DNA of 5,593 bases from Candidatus Sulfotelmatobacter sp. (GCA_030037575.1 JASHRB010000296.1:1-5593); one strand, 5' to 3'. Positions 1 to 5,593 are shown, counted from the first letter of the stretch. The notes: generated by a model from the letters alone, not told the origin. A program made the numbers and translations.

Positions 1-4
1 CAAA

Positions 5-628
5 GTGAGCCAAGCCGACTTAACCATGCGCGGTCATTCCACTGCCGGTGCAATGTCCGAGCCCGCATTCTCGGTTCCCGCGAAAAAAATGGCGATGTGG
101 CTGTTCATCATCGCAGACTCGGCTACTTTTGCCGGCTGCCTGGTGGCCTATGGATTCATCCGTAACGGAACCGCCGGGTGGCCGCGGCCTTTCCACAGCA
201 TCACCAACGTTGCCCTCATGACGTTTATCTTGCTGACCAGCAGCTTGACCATGCTCGCCGGCATTCGCTCGGCCGAGAAGGGTGACAAAACCGGGGCGTT
301 CCGCTGGGTCATCATCACCGCCGTCCTCGGGATTGTGTTTGCCGTCCTGCACATTCGCGAGTGGATGGAACTCCTCGATAAGGGCATGACGATCTTTCAA
401 AATCCCTATGGCACGCCGGTGTTTGGTGCGGCCTTTTACAGCGTTACCGGCCTTCACCTGTTGCACGTAACCGGCGGCGTGATTGCCCTGATCGCGGTGG
501 GAATTCGCTACATGGGCGGCGGTTACAAAACGGACGATCTTGAGGTGATGGGCTTGTACTGGCACTTTGTCGATTTGGTCTGGATGTTTGTGGTTCCGTT
601 TATCTACCTTCTGAATCTGGCTCACTGA
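5..628 (+). CDS. ctaE: Heme-copper (cytochrome c type) oxidase subunit III
   Basis: Subunit III of an aa3/caa3-type terminal oxidase. It sits in the cytoplasmic membrane beside subunit I and supports proton uptake and stability during O2 reduction. The 207-residue product has about five membrane helices (roughly 29-51, 66-87, 98-120, 142-168, 184-204), the short bacterial form rather than the seven-helix form. Family signatures are visible: MWLF...D..TFAG in the first helix, LHIREWMELL (about 115-124, E119), FYSVTGLHLLHVTGG (144-158, H151 and H154) and YWHFVDLVWMFV near the C-terminus (185-196). D38 stands where most relatives have the DCCD-reactive Glu. The GTG at 5 is used because nothing earlier is visible; the frame stays open to the window edge, and ATG at 26 or 53 are alternatives, so the N-terminus is uncertain. 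Subunit IV follows after 36 bases, indicating an operon. Family assignment is secure. Confidence 0.93.
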   Translation: MSQADLTMRGHSTAGAMSEPAFSVPAKKMAMWLFIIADSATFAGCLVAYGFIRNGTAGWPRPFHSITNVALMTFILLTSSLTMLAGIRSAEKGDKTGAFRWVIITAVLGIVFAVLHIREWMELLDKGMTIFQNPYGTPVFGAAFYSVTGLHLLHVTGGVIALIAVGIRYMGGGYKTDDLEVMGLYWHFVDLVWMFVVPFIYLLNLAH

Positions 629-646
629 TATCTATTCGGATGAATC

Positions 647-657
647 GAAGGGACGAG
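647..657 (+). promoter_or_regulatory. Ribosome binding site of oxidase subunit IV gene
   Basis: The purine-rich run GAAGGGACGAG lies 7-11 bases before the ATG at 665. It supports that start and separate translation initiation within the oxidase operon. Confidence 0.55.
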
Positions 658-664
658 ACATACT

Positions 665-976
665 ATGGCTAGCTTAGAGACGCATGGTAGCGGCGGAATG
701 AGAAGAGATCTGATGATCTACATCTTCTTGCTGGTGTTGGCGGGAATTCAATTTGTGATCGCCTACGAGAATATAAGCGCCGGACAGATGTTCGCCCGCA
801 TGCTGGCCGTGGCTATCATCGAGGCCGGCCTGGCCCTGCTGTTCTTCATGCACTTGTCGGAGAATCGCGGCCTGCGATGGTTTGTGCTGATTTTCACGGT
901 TGCGGTGCTGCTGGGCTTACAATACGGATGGACGGACAGTTTCCGCCTGATCAACGGAGTGCCTTGGGCGCATTAG
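665..976 (+). CDS. Cytochrome c oxidase subunit IV, prokaryotic type
   Basis: A 103-residue accessory subunit of the heme-copper oxidase, of the bacterial subunit IV (COX4_pro-like) family. Three membrane helices are evident at about 15-34, 42-64 and 70-90. The family hallmark is the second helix ending in ALLFFMHLSEN (about 57-67), which fits the conserved FFMHL element. The first helix, IYIFLLVLAGIQFVIAY, is also typical. In related oxidases this subunit has no redox centre and is thought to help assemble or stabilise the complex. Its place directly after subunit III is the usual order. ATG 665 has a good upstream ribosome binding site. The soluble N-terminus is only about 14 residues. Family confidence comes from length, topology, the FFMHL motif and gene order together. 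Confidence 0.88.
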   Translation: MASLETHGSGGMRRDLMIYIFLLVLAGIQFVIAYENISAGQMFARMLAVAIIEAGLALLFFMHLSENRGLRWFVLIFTVAVLLGLQYGWTDSFRLINGVPWAH

Positions 977-995
977 CCGTGCGGTAGTTCGAGAG

Positions 996-1286
996 ATGAG
1001 GCTTTCGAGATCAATTCTTGTTTTCCCAACAGCCCTGCTCGGCCTGTTTTGCCTGGTCGCGGTGCTGCCCGCGTTCGGCCAGGGCTGTGCGCTTTGCTAT
1101 ACCCAGGCCGCGGCATCGGGATCCCGCATGATTCAGGCATTGAAAAGCGGAATCCTGATTCTGATTGCTCCCCCAACGTTCATGAGCGTTGGCTTGATTT
1201 TTATCTGTTATCGCAAGCGCAACAAGACTCGTAAAGATCACGCCGAATTGGATTTCGACTGGAGCCGTGAATCGGAAGATCGGTAG
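996..1286 (+). CDS. Small exported/membrane CxxC protein of oxidase operon
   Basis: A 96-residue protein of unknown function. The sequence shows a basic N-terminus (MRLSRS), a hydrophobic stretch at about 7-27 and AFGQ, where signal peptidase could cut near residue 28-29. Immediately after comes GCALCYTQAAASG, with a C31-x-x-C34 pair. A second hydrophobic helix spans about 52-71, followed by a basic RKRNKTRK segment and an acidic hydrophilic tail (82-96). By the positive-inside rule the CxxC faces outside the cytoplasm and the tail is cytoplasmic. I recall similar small CxxC proteins near respiratory oxidase genes in Acidobacteriota, but cannot verify that here. A role in copper or thiol handling during oxidase assembly is inference from the CxxC and position only. 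It starts 19 bases after subunit IV, so it is probably co-transcribed. Its ribosome binding site is weak (GAGAG directly before ATG). Confidence 0.8.
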   Translation: MRLSRSILVFPTALLGLFCLVAVLPAFGQGCALCYTQAAASGSRMIQALKSGILILIAPPTFMSVGLIFICYRKRNKTRKDHAELDFDWSRESEDR

Positions 1287-1369
1287 TGGACGGTTCTCGG
1301 TTGCCGCTTGTCAGCAGCCGGTCTTGAGTAGTGTACGGGTTGGATCGAACGGTCAGATCCTGCAACTGT
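1287..1369. other. Convergent intergenic region, no clear terminator
   Basis: This lies between the stop of the CxxC gene on + and the stop of the DUF3592-like gene on -. The only structure I find is GGATC (1342-1346) pairing with GATCC (1356-1360), a 5-bp stem with a 9-base loop and no T-run. That is too weak to call an intrinsic terminator on either strand. Confidence 0.4.
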
Positions 1370-1759
1370 CTACTGCCTTAGTCCCATCCAGTTCTCTGAA
1401 ACGACCAGAGAGTTGCCCGGGTTGTGGGGGTCGTATTTTACAGACGTGGGCAGGCCCAGCCGGCAAGAGTGCAGATTGATCCACTGCCGCAGATAGGTCA
1501 CGTCCTGCGAGCACTCGTAGGAGACGCCGGCAACGTCGTACTTGTAGATGAGAAGCACGGCGGCGTGATGGCCGTCGAGGGGCGGCATTTCCTGCACGTC
1601 GATGACCGTGCCGTCGGTGATGCGGCCGATGCCATCGAGCCAGATGCGGCGTTCGCGTTCGAGCTCTACCGGGCCTTTTGCTTTGCGGCGCAACAGAGCG
1701 TAACCGAGAACCACCGCGCTTCCCACAGCAACCAAGCAATAGACGCTGACCGAGTTCAT
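1370..1759 (-). CDS. Membrane-anchored DUF3592-like protein
   Basis: A 129-residue protein with one N-terminal membrane helix (about 5-23, ending in basic LLRRKAK) and a small soluble domain. That domain has the look of DUF3592: a GTVIDVQE strand (50-57), then YKYDVAGVSYECSQDVTY (72-89), then PTSVKYDPHNPGNSLV (104-119). The last part matches the family pattern in which a V.YDP.NP turn precedes the final strand. DUF3592 proteins have no settled biochemical function, so none is assigned. ATG at 1759 is chosen because the membrane helix begins directly after it. The frame stays open upstream to about 2116, but that extension is Arg-rich, runs into the next gene and looks non-coding. No good ribosome binding site precedes the ATG. 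A poor -10-like TATTCT occurs at 1811-1816 on the - strand. Confidence 0.75.
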   Translation of the reverse strand: MNSVSVYCLVAVGSAVVLGYALLRRKAKGPVELERERRIWLDGIGRITDGTVIDVQEMPPLDGHHAAVLLIYKYDVAGVSYECSQDVTYLRQWINLHSCRLGLPTSVKYDPHNPGNSLVVSENWMGLRQ

Positions 1760-1927
1760 GACGGAGTAGGCGCGCGGCCAGTCGAAAGCCGCGGACTGTG
1801 TTCTGCTATCAGAATATGACGGAAGCGGCGTCTGGAAAAGTGGTGGAACAGTTACCCAAGTGTGGGCTGTGGAAATCTTTCGTGAAGCCGTCTGGGCAAA
1901 AGACTGAGCGGCGATTGTTCTGCCCGT

Positions 1928-1944
1928 TCGCTTCGACAAAGCGA
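1928..1944 (-). terminator. Stem-loop just after adhesin-like gene; weak terminator candidate
   Basis: TCGCTT (1928-1933) and AAGCGA (1939-1944) form a perfect 6-bp stem with a 5-base loop, six bases beyond the stop codon of the - strand gene ending at 1951. No T-run follows on the - strand, so it may be only a 3'-end stabilising hairpin. The next gene on the same strand starts 169 bases further on. Confidence 0.3.
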
Positions 1945-1950
1945 GGAGTC

Positions 1951-2388
1951 TTATTTTTGACCGCAAACGAAATTCTGCGTGATCTGACCGAAGCCGCCTT
2001 CGGCAACCATGCCGAACTGATCGTCGTAGCGCGCCTTCTTGCTCACAACGAGTTTCCCGCCGCGGTCGCGCGAATAGAACCACTCCGAATTGGGCACGGC
2101 GCTTCCGCTGGCACAATTGAAGCGAACCCGTGCCCGCAGTTCGACGAAAGGCCCTCCTTGCGGAAGTCTGGTGGGGGCTTTGTATTCGACCCGAACCCAG
2201 GCGGTGCGCAGGCCGCTCTTTTTGGTGGTCACCGAGCTGACCAGAACCTCGTCGCCGCTGGCCGTGGCGCCGATAGCCCGCCAGTCGCCGGTGGCCAGAG
2301 CCGCCGATCCCACGAACACCACCGGCGCCAGAATTACCGCGACCAGGACAAGGATCCCTTGCTTGATCGACGATCGGGAGGAGGGCAT
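1951..2388 (-). CDS. Exported protein, surface-adhesin E (CNP1-like) type
   Basis: A 145-residue exported protein. The N-terminus (MPSSRSSIKQ, then a hydrophobic stretch 11-32 ending GSAALATG) is a signal peptide or anchor. The mature part follows the layout of the Adhesin_E family: DW..IG (35-40), a short strand with SSVTTKKSGLRTAWVRVEY (51-69), a stretch ending RFNC (89-92), then W and tyrosine positions at 103-105 and a closing FVCGQK (140-145). C92 and C142 are the only cysteines and may form a disulfide. The family is named after a Haemophilus laminin/plasminogen-binding protein, but most members are uncharacterised, so adhesion is not implied. ATG 2388 is preferred over TTG 2415 because the shorter form begins directly with a normal signal peptide. 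A TTGACA box lies upstream. Family call is moderate. Confidence 0.72.
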   Translation of the reverse strand: MPSSRSSIKQGILVLVAVILAPVVFVGSAALATGDWRAIGATASGDEVLVSSVTTKKSGLRTAWVRVEYKAPTRLPQGGPFVELRARVRFNCASGSAVPNSEWFYSRDRGGKLVVSKKARYDDQFGMVAEGGFGQITQNFVCGQK

Positions 2389-2552
2389 AAGCTCGCCGCA
2401 GACACTTTCGGCCAAAAACGGGTTTCTGTCAACAGGGTTGGCCTGATTCGGCGGATGTGGTGAGCGCTATCCCCCCGCCATTCCTCGCGGTCAAGCAATG
2501 GATCTGGCGGTGTACCATGCTGTCATCGGTTGGCGGAAGGGGAGCGGACTTC
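2389..2552. promoter_or_regulatory. Divergent intergenic region between adhesin-like gene and ogt
   Basis: This 164-base stretch must hold promoters for both directions. On the - strand there is a consensus -35 hexamer TTGACA (2427-2432); 17 bases downstream the expected -10 is poor (GAAAGT, 2404-2409, three matches). The -35 lies inside CTGTCAACAG (2426-2435), a near palindrome. Both are bracketed by a 6-bp inverted repeat, GGCCAA (2410-2415) and TTGGCC (2438-2443). On the + strand the best -10-like hexamer is TACCAT (2513-2518), without a good -35. An operator is possible but unproven. Confidence 0.4.
2537..2544 (+). promoter_or_regulatory. ogt: Ribosome binding site of ogt
   Basis: AAGGGGAG lies 8 bases before ATG 2553. 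It is the strongest Shine-Dalgarno match in the window and decides the start against the in-frame upstream candidates at 2457 (GTG) and 2517 (ATG). Confidence 0.75.
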
Positions 2553-3089
2553 ATGGAAAATCTGCATTGCACCAAACTGGATTCGATCGCAGGGCCGTTA
2601 TTTCTGGCGGCATCGAGTAAAGGGTTGGTCGCCCTGGAGTTCGACGCCCGTCGGTCGGGCCAGCCAACCATTCGGCCCAATCCGCGGGATCTGCGGCAGC
2701 AAGGCAATGGATTCGCCTGCAGAGAGTCTGCGGCCGCGATGGCCGTGTACGTCCGCGAGCTAAAGGCATATTTCGCCGGAGAGCGGCGCGAGTTTAGCTT
2801 TGCCCTCGATCTTCGGGGAACGGATTTCCAGCTTGCCTGCTGGCGGGCCTTGCGGGCGATTCCCTACGGCGAGACTCGCACCTACGCTGATATCGCGCGG
2901 GCCGTGGGCAAAGCAAATGCGTTTCGCGCCGTGGGCCTGGCCAATCATCGGAATCCGATTGCCATTGTTGTTCCTTGCCATCGAGTGATTCGATCGGACG
3001 GCACGCTTTGCGGCTACGGCGGAGGGCTCGATGTGAAACGCAAGCTGCTCGAGCTCGAAGGCGCGCTGACCGGAGGGCTGGCCGCATAA
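2553..3089 (+). CDS. ogt: Methylated-DNA--protein-cysteine methyltransferase
   Basis: A suicide DNA repair protein that moves the alkyl group from O6-alkylguanine (and O4-alkylthymine) in DNA onto its own cysteine. It has 178 residues, normal for the Ogt/MGMT single-domain form without an Ada regulatory domain. The active site is complete: PCHRV at 141-145 with nucleophile C142. Measured from that cysteine, the partners known from human AGT fall at the right distances: Y111 (Tyr114), R125 arginine finger in FRAVG (Arg128), N134 in RNP (Asn137) and E169 (Glu172). FQLACWRALRAIPYGETRTY (92-111) is the typical entry to the DNA-binding helix-turn-helix. The N-terminal half is the variable ribonuclease-like domain, including the usual LKAYFAGERREF segment. 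ATG 2553 is set by a strong ribosome binding site. The permease gene follows after 31 bases. Confidence 0.95.
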   Translation: MENLHCTKLDSIAGPLFLAASSKGLVALEFDARRSGQPTIRPNPRDLRQQGNGFACRESAAAMAVYVRELKAYFAGERREFSFALDLRGTDFQLACWRALRAIPYGETRTYADIARAVGKANAFRAVGLANHRNPIAIVVPCHRVIRSDGTLCGYGGGLDVKRKLLELEGALTGGLAA

Positions 3090-3120
3090 TCACCGGCGCC
3101 GCTTCTCCTTCAGCCAACCC

Positions 3121-4434
3121 ATGACCGCCCACAACCAGTCCTCCGCGCTGCGCAAGACAGGCCTGTTTTATCTCGTCTTCGTGATGTTTTCCTACACCAC
3201 CGGAGGTCCGTTTGGACTGGAGGACATGGTCACGACTTCCGGGCCCGGGATGACGCTGATCTATCTGCTGGTACTGCCGTTTTTCTGGTGCGTGCCGGTC
3301 TCGCTGGTCTCGGCGGAACTGACGACGGCGATGCCCGTCGAAGGCGGTTTCTACCGCTGGACGCGCGCCGCATTCGGCGACTTCTGGGGATTTCTCGCCG
3401 GATGGTGGAACTGGTCGGCTTCCTTTCTGCTCGGCGGGGCGTACGCGGTTCTCTTCGCCGATTATCTTGTGTACTACTGTCCAGGTCTGAGGGGATGGAA
3501 GCATTACGCCGTCTCGCTCGCCTTGATCGCAGTAATCACCTGGATTAACCTGCGTGGGATTCAGACGGTCAGCCAGGTCGCAACCGCGCTTGAGCTTTTT
3601 ATATTTCTACCGGTAGCGGCGATGATTGCGATTGGGCTCGCTCATTGGAATCACAACCCCTTGGTTCCGCTGATTCCGCCGCGCCAGCCGACCTTCAAAA
3701 TTTTTGGCGTGGGATTGGCGCTCGGATTGTGGCTTTATTCCGGGTACGAACAACTTTCGACGGTCGCGGAAGAAGTTGAGAATCCGCAAAGATCGTATCC
3801 TCTGGCCCTGGCGGCGGTGGTGCCGCTTTCGATGGCCGCATATTTTTTGCCCACCTTTGCCGGTCTGGCTTCGGCGGGAAATTGGGAGAATTGGCACACC
3901 GGCTTCTTTTCCGATGCGGCACGCATGATTGGCGGACCGTGGCTGGGCACGTGGATGACGCTGGCGGCGATGATTGGAAACGTGGCGCTGCTGAACAGCA
4001 CTGTGCTGACCACCACCCGGATGCCGTTCGCCATGGCAGAAGACGGATATCTTTCTGCGGCGCTTACGCGCAGGCATTCACGCTACGGCACGCCCTGGCT
4101 GGCGATTGTGGTCTCGACCGCGATTTATGCCCTGCTCGCCTGGCAGAGCCTGGGACAGCTCATATCGGTCTACATCTGGCTGCGCTCCGCGACCACGGTG
4201 CTGACCGTACTCTCTGCGTGGAAGCTGCGGCGGACAAGGCCGGAGATGCGGCGGGCGTTCCGGATTCCCGGGGGACGGATGGGGTTGCTTTACGTGGTCG
4301 GCGCGCCCGTGGTCATGGCGGTGGTGGCCTTGTTAGGCGGCGACCGCTTCGCGACCATGGGCGGAGCGATGGCCATGGCGTTGGGCCCGGTTCTATACCT
4401 GCTGCTCAGAACCACACGTGGGGAAAAGGTTTAG
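3121..4434 (+). CDS. APC-superfamily permease, polyamine-uptake (PUT/LAT-like) type
   Basis: A cytoplasmic-membrane transporter of 437 residues with about 12 helices, the usual APC length. The first helix carries the unwound substrate-site stretch TTGGPFGLEDMVTTSGPG (26-43). This closely resembles the SGGPFGIEDSV..AGP signature of plant PUT polyamine transporters and related protist carriers. Other matching elements are W.VPVSLVSAEL..A.P.EGGFYRW (56-80), AFGDFWGFLAGW (84-95), LFADYL (111-116), a sixth-helix region SGYEQLSTVAEEVENPQRSYP (207-227) and TRMPFAMAEDGYLS (299-312). The family call is secure; polyamine or basic amino acid import is inferred from signature likeness. ATG 3121 lacks a recognisable ribosome binding site and follows ogt by 31 bases, so translation may depend on read-through from ogt. 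No functional link with alkylation repair is evident. Confidence 0.9.
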   Translation: MTAHNQSSALRKTGLFYLVFVMFSYTTGGPFGLEDMVTTSGPGMTLIYLLVLPFFWCVPVSLVSAELTTAMPVEGGFYRWTRAAFGDFWGFLAGWWNWSASFLLGGAYAVLFADYLVYYCPGLRGWKHYAVSLALIAVITWINLRGIQTVSQVATALELFIFLPVAAMIAIGLAHWNHNPLVPLIPPRQPTFKIFGVGLALGLWLYSGYEQLSTVAEEVENPQRSYPLALAAVVPLSMAAYFLPTFAGLASAGNWENWHTGFFSDAARMIGGPWLGTWMTLAAMIGNVALLNSTVLTTTRMPFAMAEDGYLSAALTRRHSRYGTPWLAIVVSTAIYALLAWQSLGQLISVYIWLRSATTVLTVLSAWKLRRTRPEMRRAFRIPGGRMGLLYVVGAPVVMAVVALLGGDRFATMGGAMAMALGPVLYLLLRTTRGEKV

Positions 4435-4573
4435 AGCTTCCCGGCAGGCGCTGAAGCGCGTATAACAATCGCCGCCGCTGACCGTGCTACAATGAGCAAC
4501 CTTAGAAGTTCTGCTGGGCAAGGATTCGGCCGTTTCCCCGCTGAAAAATACTGAAAATAAAATCACCGAACTC
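4435..4573 (+). other. Intergenic leader between permease and purM
   Basis: Just after the permease stop, GCTTC (4436-4440) can pair with GAAGC (4453-4457), or GCGCT (4448-4452) with AGCGC (4455-4459). These are mutually exclusive weak stems without a T-run. The rest contains the putative purM promoter and about 75 bases of leader without an evident ribosome binding site. Confidence 0.4.
4485..4493 (+). promoter_or_regulatory. Putative extended -10 promoter of purM
   Basis: TGCTACAAT is an extended -10 element (TG, one base, then TACAAT with five of six consensus matches). No convincing -35 lies 16-18 bases upstream, which is tolerable for an extended -10. Transcription would begin near 4500, leaving a leader of about 75 bases before GTG 4574. 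Confidence 0.5.
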
Positions 4574-5593
4574 GTGCCCAAGAACCCCATCCCCGAGGCT
4601 GCACGCCTAACCTACGCCGATGCTGGCGTGGATATCGACCGCGCCAACCGCACCAAGCAGCGCATCAAGTATCTGGCTCATAAAACGTTCACCCGCGGCG
4701 TACTCAGCGAAATTGGGGGCTTCAGCGGCCTGTTCGCGGTCGACCGCACAAAGTACCTCGATCCTGTGCTGGTTTCGAGCGTGGATGGCGTGGGCACAAA
4801 ATTGAAGGTCGCGTTTGCTATGGGCCTGCATTCGACCATCGGTGCCGATCTGGTGAACCACTGCGTGAATGACATCGCGGTGCAGGGCGCGGCGCCGCTG
4901 TTTTTCATGGATTACCTGGCGACCGGCAAGCTTGAGCCGGCGGTTGCGGAAAAGATTGTGGAAGGCATTGCCGACGCGTGCAAACACAATGGCTGCGCCC
5001 TGATCGGTGGCGAGACGGCCGAGATGCCCGGGTTCTATCCCGACGGCGAGTATGATTTGGCCGGATTTATCGTTGGCGTGGTCGAGCGCGAGCGCATGAT
5101 TACCGGCAAAGACGTGCAGATCGGCGATGTGGTTCTGGGCTTGCCCTCGAACGGCCTGCATACAAACGGATATTCCTTAGCGCGCAAGCTGCTGTTTGAA
5201 GTGGCGAAATATTCGACCGACGATTATGTCAATGAAATTAAGGGCAAAGTCGGCAACGAACTGATGCGCACGCACAAGAGTTATTGGCCGGTGCTCCGGA
5301 AGCTAATCGATGCGCAGTGCGTCTCGGCGCTGGCGCACATCACCGGCGGAGGCATTACCGAAAATCTTCCCCGGGTGCTCCCCCGGGGAACAGCGGCGGC
5401 CATCGATCTGGGCTCCTGGCCTGTGCCCCCGCTGTTTGAACATCTGCGGCAATTGGGCAACGTTCCGCAGGACGATATGCTGCGAACGTTCAACATGGGG
5501 CTCGGAATGTTGTTGGTGGTTCCGCTGGCCAAGTTCAAGAAGGCGCAGACGGTGCTGGAACGCGCCAGCGAGAAGGCCCACACCGTGGGCCGC
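4574..5593 (+). CDS. purM: Phosphoribosylformylglycinamidine cyclo-ligase, 3' end cut off
   Basis: AIR synthetase, the fifth step of de novo purine synthesis: ATP-driven closure of FGAM to 5-aminoimidazole ribonucleotide in the cytoplasm. The frame is open from here to the window edge, giving 340 residues. By comparison with the roughly 345-residue E. coli enzyme, about 20-25 C-terminal residues are missing. Signatures in order: TYADAGVDID (13-22), the ATP-binding loop SSVDGVGTKLK (68-78), GADLVNHCVNDIAVQGAAPLFFMDY (90-114), GGETAEMPGFY (145-155), LPSNGLHTNGYS (190-201), HITGGGITENLPRVLP (255-270) and RTFNMGLGM (304-312). Together these cover both halves of the PurM/ThiL-type fold. No ATG fits the N-terminus. 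GTG 4574 is the best start, giving MPKNPIPEAARLTYADAG, but it lacks a clear ribosome binding site. The frame opens after a TGA at 4493-4495, leaving only CTG starts upstream. Confidence 0.95.
   Translation, partial: MPKNPIPEAARLTYADAGVDIDRANRTKQRIKYLAHKTFTRGVLSEIGGFSGLFAVDRTKYLDPVLVSSVDGVGTKLKVAFAMGLHSTIGADLVNHCVNDIAVQGAAPLFFMDYLATGKLEPAVAEKIVEGIADACKHNGCALIGGETAEMPGFYPDGEYDLAGFIVGVVERERMITGKDVQIGDVVLGLPSNGLHTNGYSLARKLLFEVAKYSTDDYVNEIKGKVGNELMRTHKSYWPVLRKLIDAQCVSALAHITGGGITENLPRVLPRGTAAAIDLGSWPVPPLFEHLRQLGNVPQDDMLRTFNMGLGMLLVVPLAKFKKAQTVLERASEKAHTVGR
5367..5390 (+). repeat. GC-rich perfect hairpin inside purM
   Basis: TTCCCCGGG (5367-5375) and CCCGGGGAA (5382-5390) are perfect inverted repeats with a 6-base loop. 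They cover the conserved LPRVLPRG segment, where CCC CGG codons are used twice. No T-run follows, so this is not an intrinsic terminator. Confidence 0.6.

Noticed and set aside
20..625. Long - strand open frame opposite oxidase subunit III
   Set aside because: It lies wholly antisense to a confidently identified gene. Its product is rich in His, Arg and Gln with no domain pattern, typical of an antisense shadow.
1760..2116. N-terminal extension of the DUF3592-like frame to 2116
   Set aside because: The added 119 residues are Arg-rich and low in pattern, run through the intergenic region and overlap the adhesin-like gene. The membrane helix begins right at ATG 1759.
1798..2463. 221-codon + strand open frame
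   Set aside because: It is antisense to the adhesin-like gene, which has a signal peptide and family pattern. The + product shows no recognisable domain.
2457..2552. Upstream start for ogt (GTG 2457 or ATG 2517)
   Set aside because: AAGGGGAG at the right distance from ATG 2553, plus the normal Ogt N-terminus there, favours the shorter protein.
2794..3504. 236-codon - strand open frame across ogt and the permease start
   Set aside because: It is antisense to two clear genes and its product is charged and low in complexity without motifs.
3882..4454. 190-codon + strand frame inside the permease
   Set aside because: It is an alternate-frame shadow of the permease. The His/Arg/Gly/Asp-rich product has no pattern, while the permease frame shows continuous helices and motifs.
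4436..4459. Terminator after the permease gene
   Set aside because: Only 5-bp competing stems occur and no T-run follows, so an intrinsic terminator cannot be supported.
4492..4554. 20-codon mini-ORF starting ATG 4492 before purM
   Set aside because: Its ATG overlaps the proposed -10 element, so it would not be on the purM transcript. It has no ribosome binding site.
4607..5161. 184-codon - strand open frame over purM
   Set aside because: It is antisense to a clearly conserved purM reading frame.

Overview
This window reads like a stretch of chromosome from an environmental bacterium, most likely a member of the Acidobacteriota (Terriglobia-like). That placement is an inference. It rests on moderately high GC by eye, on a subunit III / subunit IV oxidase pair followed by a small CxxC membrane protein, and on the general look of the proteins. 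No marker gene settles it. There are no RNA genes, CRISPR arrays, insertion sequences or phage genes. I found no convincing new multi-gene system; the window is mainly housekeeping genes with a few small poorly characterised envelope proteins.

Left block, + strand, 1-1286: the distal end of a respiratory operon. It holds heme-copper oxidase subunit III (5-628, upstream neighbours cut off), a prokaryotic-type subunit IV (665-976) and a 96-residue signal-peptide/CxxC/single-helix protein (996-1286). The gaps are 36 and 19 bases, consistent with one transcript. Subunits I and II are expected just left of the window.

Middle block, - strand, 1370-2388: two small envelope proteins of uncertain function. 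One is a membrane-anchored DUF3592-like protein (1370-1759). The other is an exported protein resembling the surface-adhesin E family (1951-2388). The first converges on the oxidase operon across 83 bases with no clear terminator.

Right block, + strand, 2553-5593: an O6-alkylguanine-DNA alkyltransferase with a complete active site (ogt, 2553-3089), then after 31 bases an APC-superfamily permease with motifs of the plant/protist polyamine-uptake branch (3121-4434). After a 139-base gap carrying an extended -10 promoter comes purM (4574 to the window edge), an AIR synthetase missing only its last residues. The ogt gene is transcribed divergently from the adhesin-like gene across a 164-base region with a consensus -35 box and inverted repeats. 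The ogt-permease pair may be co-transcribed; purM appears to have its own promoter.
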